From Capsicum annuum (Eukaryota > Streptophyta > Magnoliopsida > Solanales > Solanaceae), in the NCBI RefSeq assembly GCF_002878395.1, contig NW_025856049.1, forward strand, positions 124,001 through 188,000: a stretch of 64,000 bases of DNA, read 5' to 3'. Both the position numbers and the translations under genes were made by a program. Below are positions 21,602 to 32,745 of this stretch, in pieces (positions within the stretch are counted from its first letter, which is position 1; the number at the start of each line of letters is the position of its first letter). A model generated the notes under the pieces. The model did no database searches. It had not been told where the DNA came from and saw only the letters and a program-made list of their open reading frames with translations.

Positions 21602-22517
21602 TGATATGACCACCAAAGTAACAGTCTCAAAGGCTAAATAAACTGAGTGATGTAAATCTATAAAATGAGTGGTAGCTCTGGGGCATAATCCTAGTATAGG
21701 ATAATCTCAATACCTTTACATATGGGTGGTAGCTTAGGGGTATAAGCCTAGCATAGGCGGATTCCAATGTTCTTATGTGGGTGGCAGCTCAGGGGCATAA
21801 GCCTAGCATGGGCCAATCTCGATTTACCAATTTACCACTGATCAACTGTTCATTTGCATTATATAACATACAAATATTATCAAGTTAGCAATGTAAAATG
21901 AAGAAAATAATATAAAGTACATGATCCTATAAATAAATAAAGGTGGTCTACTAGTACTATTTATTCACTTGTATCTGATTACTATTGAGCTCATGGATCA
22001 TGTGTTGTCACCTTCAGCCTTACATATTAAGTACATATTTTTATACTAATGATCCTCATGGGGGACCTATAATTCTTGCTGCAGAAATAGTACTTCAACT
22101 AATACACCTCTCTAGTAAAAACATAGGCTATTCAGTGATTATTGGTGACCTCCAAGTTGATTCGGGGTTCTCTGAGTTTATTCAATATGTTTGGTATTAT
22201 GAAGTAGTCAAGAGTAGGGAGGGGGATTTCCCCAACCCTAGCTAAGTCTATGTATAGTTTGGAGGATTTGTAGACTAATGTAAAGTTAAACATGGTAGTG
22301 CCTTGGCTTTTAGATGTGGTGGCCCCAACGCCAAGTAATGTATATATAATATTTTGCTTGTCTACATAGTTATTTTTATCATTGCATAATATCATGTTTT
22401 TTACAACCTTTAGTTGTCATAGTTACATGTATAAAAAGAATAAGGTTATGGATTGGTTCTCCCGGGCCTTTATGGCTACGGGTGCCTATCCACCCCAATT
22501 GAATTTGAAGCGTGACA
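21602..22517 (+). repeat. GYP-A 3' LTR, right part
   Basis: It resumes the LTR after GYP-B and aligns with 3414-4315, ending GAAGCGTGACA. It includes three units of the roughly 57-bp minisatellite at about 21669-21830. The duplication gctaa follows directly. Confidence 0.9.
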
Positions 22518-22640
22518 GCTAAAGACTTCTTGTAACCTTCATTGTGGTAGAAAATTTGAAATATCTTATATGACTAGTAGGAGCATAATAAGTTCATTAA
22601 TAAGAGGAAATAAAGTTCTTAGTAAAACTACTTGTCTTGG
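22518..22640 (+). mobile_element. NAL-1, middle fragment between two insertions
   Basis: A short NAL-1 remnant between GYP-A and GYP-C. It begins with the duplication gctaa and ends with cttgg, the GYP-C target duplication. No open frame of note. Confidence 0.7.
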
Positions 22641-23520
22641 TGTATTACCCCAAACTTTTTTAAAGTCAAATCTAGTCTTCAGAAGAGTTAGTGATGAATT
22701 CTTAAATGATTAATCTTTAAACCTAATAGAATTTCCTTAATTTGAATATAATGATGGACCGTCGCCTAAACCATTGCAGGCGAGGCAGTATGTTAATCTT
22801 TTAGCTAAGGTGCGACGGACAGGTTGATGGACCATTGATCTTGCGACTGACTATCGCCTATGCTATCGATATTAACATAGTAAGTCCTTATTTTGCTCTA
22901 AGTGTGACCATATGTTCAACGGACCATTGCACGAGCCATCGTAGATCCTGTTTAGCAATTTTTAAGCCATTTTTAAAAGGGTATTTGGGTCTTTTTCCAT
23001 TGGTTTTAACCCCCAATTATACCAGACCATAGCTCATAACTTCATTATTGATTCACAATACCAAATAAGGGTTTCTCTCATAAACCAATCCAGAAGAACA
23101 AGAATCCCAAGTTGCTTAGTCCCAACTTAAGAACATAAGCTTTCTTCCATTAATTTTCAAGAAATCATCCACCCAGGTATGTGTAGTGTTCATTTATGGA
23201 TTTTTTTTGTCCATGAAGCCCAAGAATTCAATTTTTAAATTATAAATTATGATGTTTTTGTTGTGGATTGATTATTATCATATTGATGTTTGGTATGATA
23301 CACAAGTTGGAATTGTTAAATGTGTTTTCATAAATTTATGCTAGCATATGGATTGAAATCTACTAAATTGTGTTGATTTATTCAACCATGATGAATTAAT
23401 TTAACTTCTATGCATAAGCTTATTGTTATGCATGTAAGGTGTTTGATAAAATGCCTAAGATAATAAGAAATATGCCTTATGACTCAATTGTGGCAAAAAT
23501 GATTAACAAATGTTTTACCG
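22641..23520 (+). repeat. GYP-C left LTR, truncated
   Basis: It begins TGTATTACCCCAAAC and aligns with 24779 to about 25775 of the right LTR, then ends at a deletion junction. It contains a dyad array at 22753-22948 (GATGGACCGTCG and related). Confidence 0.82.
22753..22948 (+). promoter_or_regulatory. GYP-C LTR dyad array (left)
   Basis: Short dyads GATGGACCGTCG (22753-22764), a GACGGACAGG..GATGGACCATTG pair (22813-22836) and GGACCATTGCACGAGCCATC (22921-22940). A TATA-like AATTATACCAG lies downstream near 23015. Function is inferred from shared position in other LTRs. Confidence 0.45.
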
Positions 23521-23890
23521 TTATCTATTATCTCAGACAGAGGTACCCAGTTCATCTCTCATATTTGGAAAGCATTCCAAAAGGGTCTTGGTACCTAAGT
23601 TCATCTCAGTACAACCTTCCATCCTCAAACAGATGGTCAATAAGAAAGGACCATTGAAACTTTGGAAGGAAAACTAAGGGCATGTGTAATTTATTTCAAG
23701 GGTAGTTGGGATGACCACTTGAATTTGATTGAGTTTACATATAACAATAGCTATCATTCAAGTATTTGAATGGTTCCATTTTGAGCTTTTCATGGTAGGA
23801 GATGTAGATCTCCAGTCGGTTAGTTTAAAGTTAGAGAGGCCTCTGACTTAGTATTTGATGCCTTAGAAAAAGTCTAGTTGATTAGAGAGT
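23521..23890 (+). pseudogene. GYP-C integrase core fragment
   Basis: It starts inside the catalytic core with LSIISDRGTQF (Asp retained, about 23525-23565) and continues through FHPQTDGQ, a stop, and ERTIETLE (Glu retained). It then reads [20 protein letters not shown] and RRCRSPVG. The first half of integrase and everything before it is deleted. Stops replace codons at the GQ/ER boundary and in the following part. Confidence 0.75.
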
Positions 23891-24000
23891 GAATCTGGGT
23901 ATCTCAGAGCTAACAGAAGTATTATGTGGATGTACATATAAAGTATTGATATTTTGAGATTGGTGATTTTGTCTATGTAAAGATCTCTCCAAAGAAAAGA

Positions 24001-24360
24001 GTGAAGTGGTTCAGTAAGAAAGGAAAGCTCAGTCCCCGATATGTCTGTCCCTTCAAAATTCTCAATCATTTAGGCAAGGTAGCTTATGAGCTCGAGTTGC
24101 CTTCAAATCTGGCCTCAGTTCATCTAGTCTTTAATGTCTCTTTGATCAAGAAGTGCATAGGTGACCCGACAGTCCTAGTCCCTATTCAGAGTATAGATGT
24201 TCATAACCACCTCTTTTATGAAGATATTCTAGTCGAAATCCTAGACTATTAGACTCCCAGACTAAGAAACATAGAAGTACCCTAGTCAAAGTTTTTTCAC
24301 ATAATTAGTCTGTTGAGAGAGTTACTTGGGAAGAAAAAGAATATATGTGAACCAAGTACC
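24001..24360 (+). pseudogene. GYP-C integrase C-terminus and chromodomain
   Basis: The open stretch 24001-24252 reads MKWFSKKGKLSPRYVCPFKI, VAYELELPSNLASVH and KKCIGDPTVLVPI. Then comes the chromodomain start YEDILVEILDY, interrupted by a stop (24250-24252) and continuing as LRNIEVP with LLGKKKNICEPS. It matches the GYP-B tail closely. Confidence 0.75.
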
Positions 24361-24744
24361 CTCACCTATCCTCTGCTAACTCAGATCTAGTTCAACGTAA
24401 CAGTTCATCTTAAGCTTTTCAGTTTCATTTTTAAGTTTCAGTTACAAGCTTGGTATTTATTTTATGTTTAAAATTCTTTTATAAACTTGGTATTAAATAC
24501 CATTGCATATTATTTCATTCATTCATGTATTAGTTTAGTCAAGTAAATGCATTCTTATTGTGAGAAACTTAATTCCTTAGAACACACAGTTATGCATTCA
24601 TAAATTAGTTACTCATGCATCAGATATACATGTTTAGTATGATGTATCTTTATTTCATCGGTCATGTTAGTAATGGAGTCATGTTTCAGTAATTCATGTT
24701 TAGGATGTGCTTCAGTCTAGCATTTCTCCCCTCTTAGTCAGTCT

Positions 24745-24778
24745 TATTCGAGGACGAATGTTTCCAATAGGGAGATAT
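24745..24778 (+). other. GYP-C polypurine tract
   Basis: TTATTCGAGGACGAATGTTT, then CCAATAGGGAGATAT, immediately before the right LTR. It is the counterpart of the GYP-A and GYP-B 3' ends. Confidence 0.65.
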
Positions 24779-27362
24779 TATAATACCCTTAACATTTTTT
24801 AAGTCAAATATAGTGTCCATAAGAGATAGTGGTTACTTCCTAAATTTTTTATATTTAGACCAAATAGAATTTCTCCAATTTCGAGCAAGCGACGGACCAT
24901 TGTAATTTCCATAACGATACCAATTTCATCAAAATCTAGCATCGGAGTAAAAAGTTATGGACGTTTTATATAGGACGGATGGAAATTCTTAGAAATGACA
25001 GTCAGGACGATGGACCATCGCCTAAACAATCGCAGGCGAGGAAGTATGTTAATCTTCTGGCTAACGTGCAATGGAGAGGTTGATGGACCGTCAAGCTTGT
25101 GATGTATCATCTCCTAAGTCGTCGATACTAAGGTTATAAGTCCCTATTCTTATCTAAGTGCGATGATTGGGCTGACGAACCATCGTACGAACCATCGTAG
25201 GTCTCGTTCAGCAATTTTGGAGCCCTTTTTAAAAAGCTATTTGGGTTTTTTTCAACCTGTTTTAACACTTAATTATACTAGACCGTAGCTCATAACTTAA
25301 TTATTCATTCACAATACCTAATTAGGATTTCTCTCAAATATCAATGAACAAGAACAAGAAACAGTAGGTGCATAATCTCAAGTCAAGAACTCAATCTTTT
25401 CTCCACCAATCTTTAAGAAATCATCCACCCAGGTATGTCAAGTGTTCATTCATGGATTCTTTTTGTCTATGAAGCCCTAAAATATAATCTTTAAATTACA
25501 AATTATGATGTTTATGTTGTTAATCGATCATGATCATATTGATGTTGTGTATGATACCTAAGTTGGAATCGTTAAATGTGTTTTCATAAATTTATGCTAG
25601 CATGTGTATTAAAATCTGCTAAATTGTGTTGATTTATACAACCATGATGAATTAATATAATGTCCATGCCTAAGCTTATAGTTATGCATGCAAGGTGTTT
25701 GACAAAATATTTAAGGCAATTGGAAATATGTCGTATGACTAAATTGTGACCAAAATGATGAACCTATGCTTTACCCTTATTTTCACAATAACTTCTATAT
25801 TATTGTTATACATTGAAATTGTTTGATGGATTGTTCATGAGATTAGCCTATGAAATTATTAAATGTTTATATGCTTTCCTATTAATGTACCAAACCATGA
25901 TAATCAACTACCTCATAAAGTTCTCCAATGATTATATTATGGATTATTGATTTTTGTCGTGAGTCCAGGAAGTGTCATTTCTTGTCAGTTTCATACTATC
26001 GAGTCCTAGGGGTACGTTTAACCAACAATTTAGTTGTGTTCCTAGAGACAGTGTCAGTTTACAAGATATTCTTAGTCAAGTCGTGTTTAGTAGAATTCAG
26101 TCAATCTTATAACTCAGGAAAACTTAGAAATCTCAGTCAGTTATCAGATCTCAGTGATACTTCATCAGTCAACGAAACTCAATAAACTAAGTCCAGTTAG
26201 TTCAATATAATTAATTCAATCTCTAATTAGATGGGAGTAGGAATTCAGCACCGAGTGAGCGCATGGATGGAAACTCACTTGCTTGTAGAGGGTGAGACTC
26301 TTAGAAGAAAACCTTGCACTGCAAAACTACGTAGCCAGCGTAGGTTGAGACATCTAACCTTTTAGTTGAGGATTGATAAAGTGGCTTAACCTGTTAGATA
26401 ATGGTTCAACTATTCTTCTTAGAGTACCTGTTAGATTAGGGATCACTCATAGCTTGTCCTTACTAGTGGCGCATTATTAACACCCGTCTGATTGGGGTTA
26501 TATATTGGACCCCAACTCAGCTATATTGTATTAATTGGGGTACATCAGTTAGATGAATACCTCCCACAGTTACAGTTTAAGTCCTAGTCTCAGTAATAGA
26601 ACTTAAGTAGTTCTACAAAATTCAGGACTGTTAGGTACAGTCAACTCAAAATAGTATGGAACTGAGCTAGTTCCATTAAAACCTAGACTGTCAGATGCGA
26701 TCACTTAGTATCAGTTATCAGTACTTGTGTTATTAGAATTCAGACTTAATAGTTAGTAGCATCAACAATTTAGTTATGATCATTTATTCATAAATGTATT
26801 CTCACGTTCAAGTTATACAGTCGATGAGCATTGTTATTGGATATAAACCCCTTCCATTCAGCCTACCTCACTTGCATACCAGTACATTCAATCATACTGA
26901 TATATTTTTTCTATGGTGTTTTATACCATAGCTTCAGAAGCACGAGCTCCAGGGCGTCAATAGTATTCCATTCCCAGCCGTCAGAGTTAGTAGTGAGTCC
27001 TCATCTTTCAAGTACATGATCATTTATTTATTATTTAATTTCTTAATTTATTTCAGTAGTTAGAGTTAGTTGGAGACATGTCCCATCAACTCCTTATTTA
27101 GATAGTTCAGTTTTAGAGGCTTTCAGACTACAATATATTCAGATAGTTTATTTTAGTTCATGTTTTTGTATTGATATACCGTACTCTCAAATAGTTGGTT
27201 TTATACATTTTGAACCTTAGGGCATGTTTCAGTCTATTATTTATGCATTTTACATGAAGTCATATAGTATAAAGGTATAGATATCATTCATCGGATAGCT
27301 TGTGGTCCTTCAGGGTCATGAGCACCATGTAGCATTTCGAGCACCAGATTCGAGGCATTACA
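24779..27362 (+). repeat. GYP-C right LTR, full length
   Basis: It starts TATAATACCC (TG changed to TA) and ends GAGGCATTACA. It aligns with SOLO-3 over its length and with the truncated left LTR. It carries dyads at 24891-25202 and diverged ACCTGTTAGAT motifs near 26384-26440. Confidence 0.87.
24891..25202 (+). promoter_or_regulatory. GYP-C LTR dyad array (right)
   Basis: GACGGACCATTG (24891), GATGGACCATCG (25009-25020), GATGGACCGTC (about 25082) and a pair of GAACCATCGTA units (25172-25202). A TATA-like AATTATACTAG follows near 25270. Confidence 0.45.
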
Positions 27363-28246
27363 TTTGGTTTGGTTTATTTCATAGTAGCTTCTCCTTTCTC
27401 CCAAATTTCATGGCTCCATCGATGAGACTCCTTTTCTCGGGAAGTTGCTTGAAGCAGAGAGGTCCTATGTGCTTACCTATCTCCTTGTCTCTTTGTGTGT
27501 TCCGATTTATAAATCAATTCTTTATGAGAATAGTTTCCTTATCACCTTTCTTTATTACCAATATACGTATGATGATATTTATGATCTTGTTAAATCTACA
27601 TCAAATGTTGGCATAAATTATCCAAAGGGAGGAATCTTGGTGTGCCAAAAAGATTTAATTCCATCCTTCATTGCATTGTGTGCTACAACTTTTGTGGCCA
27701 ATGGCATTTGTTTTTATAATACCACTTTGGAGGAGACTTCCATGTCCAATTCCTTTCTACACTACCTCTTTACCTTTGATGACTTCCATAATAGTTATGG
27801 ATTAGCCATATGTGGAGGTAGGAAATTTTTTGGTTTGTCCACATATTCTAGTGACATTGCTATAGGTTCTTCATGAATTTTAATTTCAATTGAAACACCA
27901 CTCTTGATGTGTTATTTAAAATAAATGATGAATCAATTATGTCTTATGGTTCCTAAGGTAAAGGTAATCTTACTTTTTTTCTCGATAAAAGCCATTATGA
28001 CCTTTTTGGTTTCCTTACCTCTTGGTTCTTCCCTTAGCCAAATCATTTGTGACATTTGTACTATGTTTTTCATGATTTATCAAAGGATTTCCAAATATAT
28101 TTCAAGTGTGTATCACCTTGGCATGATGATGTTCTTTGTTATACTAACCCTAACCCTCATGCTATGAGGACTATGTGCTTGTTTGTCCCTTCTTGGGTTT
28201 TGCAAGGTGTAGATTAGAGGTCGAATCCTTTTCAAGAAAAGGAGGA
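27363..28246 (+). pseudogene. NAL-1 coding blocks C and D, C-terminal end
   Basis: The open stretch 27445-27876 includes FLHYLFTFDDFHNSYGLAIC, matching FLYYLFAYDDVHSSFEFVLC in NAL-5. After a frame change, the end reads HDLSKDFQIYFKCVSPWHDD and TNPNPHAMRTMCLF, then RSNPFQEKEDD at about 28222-28250. This C-terminus recurs in NAL-2, NAL-3 and NAL-5. Its purine-rich codons double as the polypurine tract before the LTR. No pol motif is seen. Product unknown. Confidence 0.55.
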
Positions 28247-28979
28247 TGATACAAATACAAAGGGGTACAAATCTTAAAGGACCAAGCTTGGATTTACAAG
28301 ATATGTGAAGGAATTTCAACCATTCAAAATGATTGCCCAAGTTAAACAAGAGGAGAAGGAGCCCTACACTCCATAAGTGCCTCACTTAAAGGGCGTTGTG
28401 GACTTTTACACTTTAAATCTAACACTCAAGAGGTTTCTCAACTTAATCTCTTTAAAGGCATTGTTTTCTGTTGATGTCTCTCTTTTACATTCCATAGGAA
28501 ATTCCTTTATTAAGGGTAATTTGATCTTTATATGTAATATATATAAACTAACCTTTAAGTTTTATTTTTCATTAGTTGTTGAATGATATTAAAATATATT
28601 TCTATTGAGAGATAGTGCTTTAGTGTAGGGCTTGGAAAAGTCATTGTCGTGTAGGACTTAGAAAATTCATTGTAACTAGGGTTAGCTTGAGTATGGATGC
28701 ACTTAAGTTGACAATCCGGCTAAGAAAGGTTGGTGCTTGAGGAGTTGAATCCCTTTTGTGTCATGATAGTACGGTGTTAACTTTGGAGATTTTAGTGGGT
28801 CTTGGTGTTTGATACACTGCTTGGTTCCTACCATTTATGAAGGTTTATGTGTCACTACTATCATTTACTTTATGCAATCTATCTTCTATTTGTTTGAATC
28901 CATGTATTTTCTACTTTATCTCTCTTCTACTTGTGTTATTTTCAATTTTAGCTTCCATATCTAGGTTAGATCTATATCA
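28247..28979 (+). repeat. NAL-1 3' LTR
   Basis: It starts TGATACAAAT just after the purine run AAGAAAAGGAGGA and ends TATATCA at 28979. It shows the TGATAC..TATCA termini typical of the other NAL LTRs (compared in reverse). NAL-2 sequence in the opposite orientation begins immediately after it. Confidence 0.65.
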
Positions 28980-29616
28980 CAAAGGGAAGAAACACACACC
29001 ACAAATACACTAGAAGTAAAGGGATAAATAGATTGACATAAAGATTTCACAGATAAAAAGAATTAGAGAGCATTTCAAAATTCAAAAGCCCTATTACTCA
29101 TGTAAACAAATTACCAAACTTGTATGGTGACACCAGAGGGACGTTACCTCCTCAAGAACCAACCTCTCAAGCCAAAAATGTAACATAAGTGATTCCGCAC
29201 TTTGGAAGCCCTATTTACGGGTGGGACTACTACTCTCACACTAGAGAGGAATGTTTCTTTCTATCACATATTCATCAAGACTAAAAACTAATGAAAATAA
29301 GAGTAAAGGAGCCTATTTATAAACCATTACAACTTAAATTGTCCAAAATTCCCTTAAAGAGGGTGGGGTGACCATGGAGTGTATTTTTGACATGTCAAAT
29401 CCCTAAAACATAATAAAGGTGCTCTTCAATGATCCGAGGCCGTGGATCTTCAAGAAGCCCCCAAGCAACCTTCTAACATGGCTTTGCCTTATGGAATGCT
29501 CAAAATGGCCTCTTCATGCATACTCTCTTCCCTTCAATGTGTCCACAACCGGATCCTTTGCGTATTGGCCTTGAATGGTGTCTTCAAAATCTATAATGGA
29601 CATTTGTCTCTTATCA
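28980..29616 (-). repeat. NAL-2 3' LTR
   Basis: It aligns with 34030-34631 (for example AAACACACACCACAAAT near both starts). It ends CTTATCA just before the reverse of the polypurine tract, TCCTCCTCTTCTTG. The outermost tens of bases are missing relative to the other LTR. A TATA-like CCTATTTATAAACC occurs near 29310-29325 (minus-strand TATAAATA). Confidence 0.7.
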
Positions 29617-29772
29617 TCCTCCTCTTCTTGAAAAGTATTCGACCTCGAATCCATACCCTACAAAATCAAAGGAAGAAGAAACAAGCATCACATTCTTAAG
29701 GCATGAGGGTTAGAGTTAGTGCCACAAATAACATCAACATGCCAAGGTGGTACACACTTAAAATATAACCAT
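29617..29772 (-). pseudogene. NAL-2 C-terminal coding block
   Basis: Minus-strand translation gives TNSNPHALRM, a stop, CLFLLPLIL, then GMDSRSNTFQEEEDD ending at the LTR. It matches the NAL-1, NAL-3 and NAL-5 C-termini and overlaps the polypurine tract. Confidence 0.6.
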
Positions 29773-31542
29773 TATAACACCCCAAGATCCCATCCCAAGA
29801 CGTCACACGGTGCTTAAGGCCATACACGACCTCAAGCTAACCGTCTGAGCCTGTCATCTCCTCTATTACTCACTATGACATTAATTGAGCTGTAATAAAG
29901 AATAATAATCATGTCATGAACATACTAGAATACAAAGAAATACTATCATGTACAGTAAAAATACTGAAGTTCTGTACATACTGGTACTCTAGTCTGACAA
30001 AGCCTCTACTACATAAGTCTGAGGAGCCATTAGGACAGATCCCCAACTGATCCGTACTGAACTGAAAATAAACAACCATCTACTATCAAAAAAATAATTG
30101 GGGACATAGGTCCTTGAACCATGAGGACTCACCAACTATACGAATGTAGATGGAGGAACTCAAAGATCACTGCCGCTGCTGAGACTGAGCACCTGAACCT
30201 ACATCATGAGAAAAGATAGAACACAAAAGAGCATAGGAATCAGTACTTAGGATATATATCTCACTTATAAATCATAATCAACTTGTGGATTCCTAACTCG
30301 ACTAAATCTCAAAATAATATTTCTCATTATCAAGTACACTTGCTTATCAAATCATATCAAGTTTCAAATCTTCAAGAAACCATCATAGAAGTCATTATTG
30401 ACTTTCAATATCAGTGTCAATATATACTCAATAGACAAAATTCTCATGGAAAACAAATATCATTACTCTTATCATAAATCACTTAGAAATTATCATTTCA
30501 TAATAATAATATACAACTCATGACATAAATTCTTAATTTAAAAAATAAGACAATGAAGTAGTCATATGTGCCAATCTTGTATAGCTCAAATCTCATAAAT
30601 ACTTGATAAAGTAATTTAGGTGTAAACCCACTTTGCAAAATTCATGAAATTCAATAGAAATTAAATCTTTGGGCATAAGAACGAAAGAAGTGTTCTTGTT
30701 CAAAACACCACATACCTTAATATTTGAAATTGGATGAACTTTAGTTCTTGAGACTTTATCCACACTTGAAATAAATAATTCTTGAATCCCACACTATGAG
30801 GAACTTGGTTCTTGAAGAAATTTTGAAGAGTTATGGATGATTCTTGGAAGATTTATGTTCTTGATATAACCCTAGATATATTATCTCAAGAGAATTAGAA
30901 GAGAAAAATATGGAATTAGGGTTTGGATGGGATTCTCATATTTATAGAGGCCTCCAAAAGATGGGAAAAGACCAAAATACACTTGCAAAAACATCTATAA
31001 ATAGCTGACGACATCCGTGAGAGGCCGCCACACCTGTGATAGGCCGTCATGAAATGTCGTCACAAAAGGGTCGAATTTTATGATTTTCTGCCTAAGGCTG
31101 ATGACATCATCAGAAATGTCACCAGAAATGTGACGATGTGGTGTGAAACATCGTCAGAAACATGACAGTCCGTCAGAAACGTCGTCACTCTGTTCCAGAT
31201 TGATATGCTGGAGTAAAATGGGTATAAATCTTTTCCCCGGTATTGGATTTTGGCAAAATTGGTATTGTTGGAAAGATAATTCAATTATCTATCTGTTGAT
31301 AGGTCATGAGCTCAAAAATTTCTAGTATAATGAGAGATATGCTCATTTTAATTTGACTATACCAATATCCTTCCCAAGAATTCAATCGCTAAGGAATGCT
31401 TTGATTCACCCAATCATTAGGACAACTTTAAAGGATTTAATACACACCATCCTTGATCAGAAAACAACCCAAAACATTATAATTTATTTCTCATGAGCTT
31501 GATTCATGGTTGCACTATTGGTTAGAGTGTCGGGTTATTACA
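29773..31542 (-). repeat. SOLO-1, solo LTR nested in NAL-2
   Basis: It begins TATAACACCCC and ends GGGTTATTACA on the plus strand, with no second LTR nearby. Flanks are accat (29768-29772) and actat (31543-31547), a 5-bp duplication with one change. It is related in reverse to SOLO-2 and to LTR-X at 61177. It holds an excellent TATA box on the minus strand (30937-30950) with a repeat cluster upstream of it (31003-31190). Confidence 0.8.
30937..31190 (-). promoter_or_regulatory. SOLO-1 promoter: TATA box and CGTCA-type repeat cluster
   Basis: On the minus strand, CCTCTATAAATATG (30937-30950) is a strong plant TATA box. Upstream of it, 31003-31190 carries many CGTCAG/TGACGA half-sites, such as CGTCAGAAACGTCGTCAC at about 31170-31187. 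TGACG is the core of the plant as-1/TGA-bZIP site (established knowledge). Activity is inferred. Confidence 0.55.
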
Positions 31543-31800
31543 ACTATGAATCCATTGTATTTAACTTGAAAAGCCTAGTAAAGATGTAACAAAGGAAGTG
31601 GCTATGATAACCAAGGGGAAGGGTACCAACACTCATGATAAAGACTTGATTGTTGTATTGACCAAGTATCAAGGTGGATCTATAACATTCTCTTCATCCC
31701 AAGAGGTTACCGGGGTGAAATGGGAGAAGTAGCCAAGAAATTAGGTCTCGGCCAGTCTCACTTTCCCCTAAGGATCCATCCTCAAAAAATTAGGCATACC

Positions 31801-32484
31801 CTATATATCACCATTGGAAATATCATGAACAAAAAGAGGGTTGAGAAAGATGTTCAACAAGTCAAATTCAAATATAGGGTTCTCATTCATGCACTTACTA
31901 CTAGTTTCAAGATCTCCACAAGGAGTATACCCTACATAAGTAACACATAAAGAAGAAGTAGATGGAATTTCTAAACATGCACCGCCTTGCCCCTCACGAG
32001 TGTAATCCAATCATAGATACAAATCACCATGAGAAGAAAAGCGATCACCATCAAAACCATGTTTATCGGGACAATCCCAATTCGTGTTCCCTAAACATTT
32101 AAGCACATCAAGGTCATTTCTATCTGATTGACCAATTTTCACATCCTCACTAGTTATTGGCAGCTCACATAAAAACATACACTCACCTGGGTTTTCACAG
32201 AGGTAAAATAGTGTGTGACTACTCTTGTCATTTGGTAATGTAACCTTATTCATTCTACAAGTGCTAGCACTAGTTGGACACAAATTGATCTCATGAGAAG
32301 AACCAATTCGGTCATCTATAGGATTAGCTAGTGCTTGTGCACTTACAACAAAAATTTGATCGCCATGATCACTAGAAAAATTGAGAGTATCACAAAGGGA
32401 AGACTTATGTACTTCTTCTCTAGGTAAACCAACCGCTACACCCACTTGACCACTACTAGCCACATCACAAAATTCTACTTTCAT
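31801..32484 (-). pseudogene. NAL-2 coding blocks A-B (family protein of unknown function)
   Basis: An open stretch of 157 residues (32484 to 32011) followed directly by a second of 69 residues (32010 to 31801) after a shift. The blocks are CDVASSGQVGVAVGLPRE, SLCDTLN, NPIDDRIGSSHEINLCP, and then MDYTREG..LEIPSTS with FVHDISNGD. These match NAL-1 blocks at 250-340, 398-480 and 715-905 in the same order. NAL-2 is the better-preserved copy of this region. No recognised domain; several Cys and acidic residues. Confidence 0.6.
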
Positions 32485-32535
32485 AGGAGTACAGGAATAG
32501 AGATTTTACCTTATACCTCACAAAAGTTATTTACT

Positions 32536-32745
32536 TCACCCTAGAGTGTACCATGTCATTCCACTTTCTCCTTTGGGAGCTCTCATCACAATGAAGTTTA
32601 CGATTAAGTGGAACTTGGACAAAAGGAATTGGATTTGGTTGTCTAAGTATGGATACCAATTGGCATAGTTTTTAAGGTTCTGTTTTAAATCTTCATAATT
32701 GGCATTGAATCTAACAAACGTGGCATTGGAATTACTATTGTCCAT
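32536..32745 (-). pseudogene. NAL-2 N-terminal coding block
   Basis: The start ATG is at 32745 in the context CCATGGTACC-like on the opposite strand, with residues MDNSNSNATFVRFNANYEDL. NAL-3 has a comparable start, MVANNFNAMFDHINDH, near 50137, and NAL-5 a decayed one near 58968. This appears to be the family's translation start, after a leader of about 1.2 kb. The frame ends at 32536. Confidence 0.5.

Larger units (their letters stand above)
1476..22517 (+). mobile_element. GYP-A, Ty3/gypsy chromovirus-type LTR retrotransposon
   Basis: An LTR element flanked by the 5-bp duplication gctaa (1471-1475 and 22518-22522). The LTRs are about 2.84 kb: 1476-4315, and 9367-11280 plus 21602-22517 once GYP-B is removed. 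The primer site is at 4320, and the pol order is protease, RT, RNase H, integrase, chromodomain, which is Ty3/gypsy. The chromodomain block after integrase and the long LTRs resemble the Tekay/Del clade (inference). Most coding blocks stay in one frame, with stops replacing sense codons, as expected of an old single gag-pol ORF. It is inserted in NAL-1 and is itself interrupted by GYP-B. Confidence 0.9.
22641..27362 (+). mobile_element. GYP-C, internally deleted Ty3/gypsy element
   Basis: A plus-strand element with a left LTR (22641-23520), a short interior holding only the end of integrase and a chromodomain, and a full right LTR (24779-27362). Flanking 5 bp are cttgg (22636-22640) and tttgg (27363-27367). 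The left LTR stops abruptly where integrase sequence begins. One deletion therefore removed its remaining roughly 1.6 kb plus gag, protease, RT and RNase H. A solo copy of the same LTR family is SOLO-3. Confidence 0.87.

Noticed and set aside
28143..28160. Telomere-like CTAACCCTAACCCTC (also reversed at 43425-43436 and 57474-57482)
   Set aside because: Only about two units, and of TTAGGG rather than plant TTTAGGG form. In all copies it encodes the NPNPH part of the NAL C-terminus, so it is coding sequence and not an interstitial telomere.
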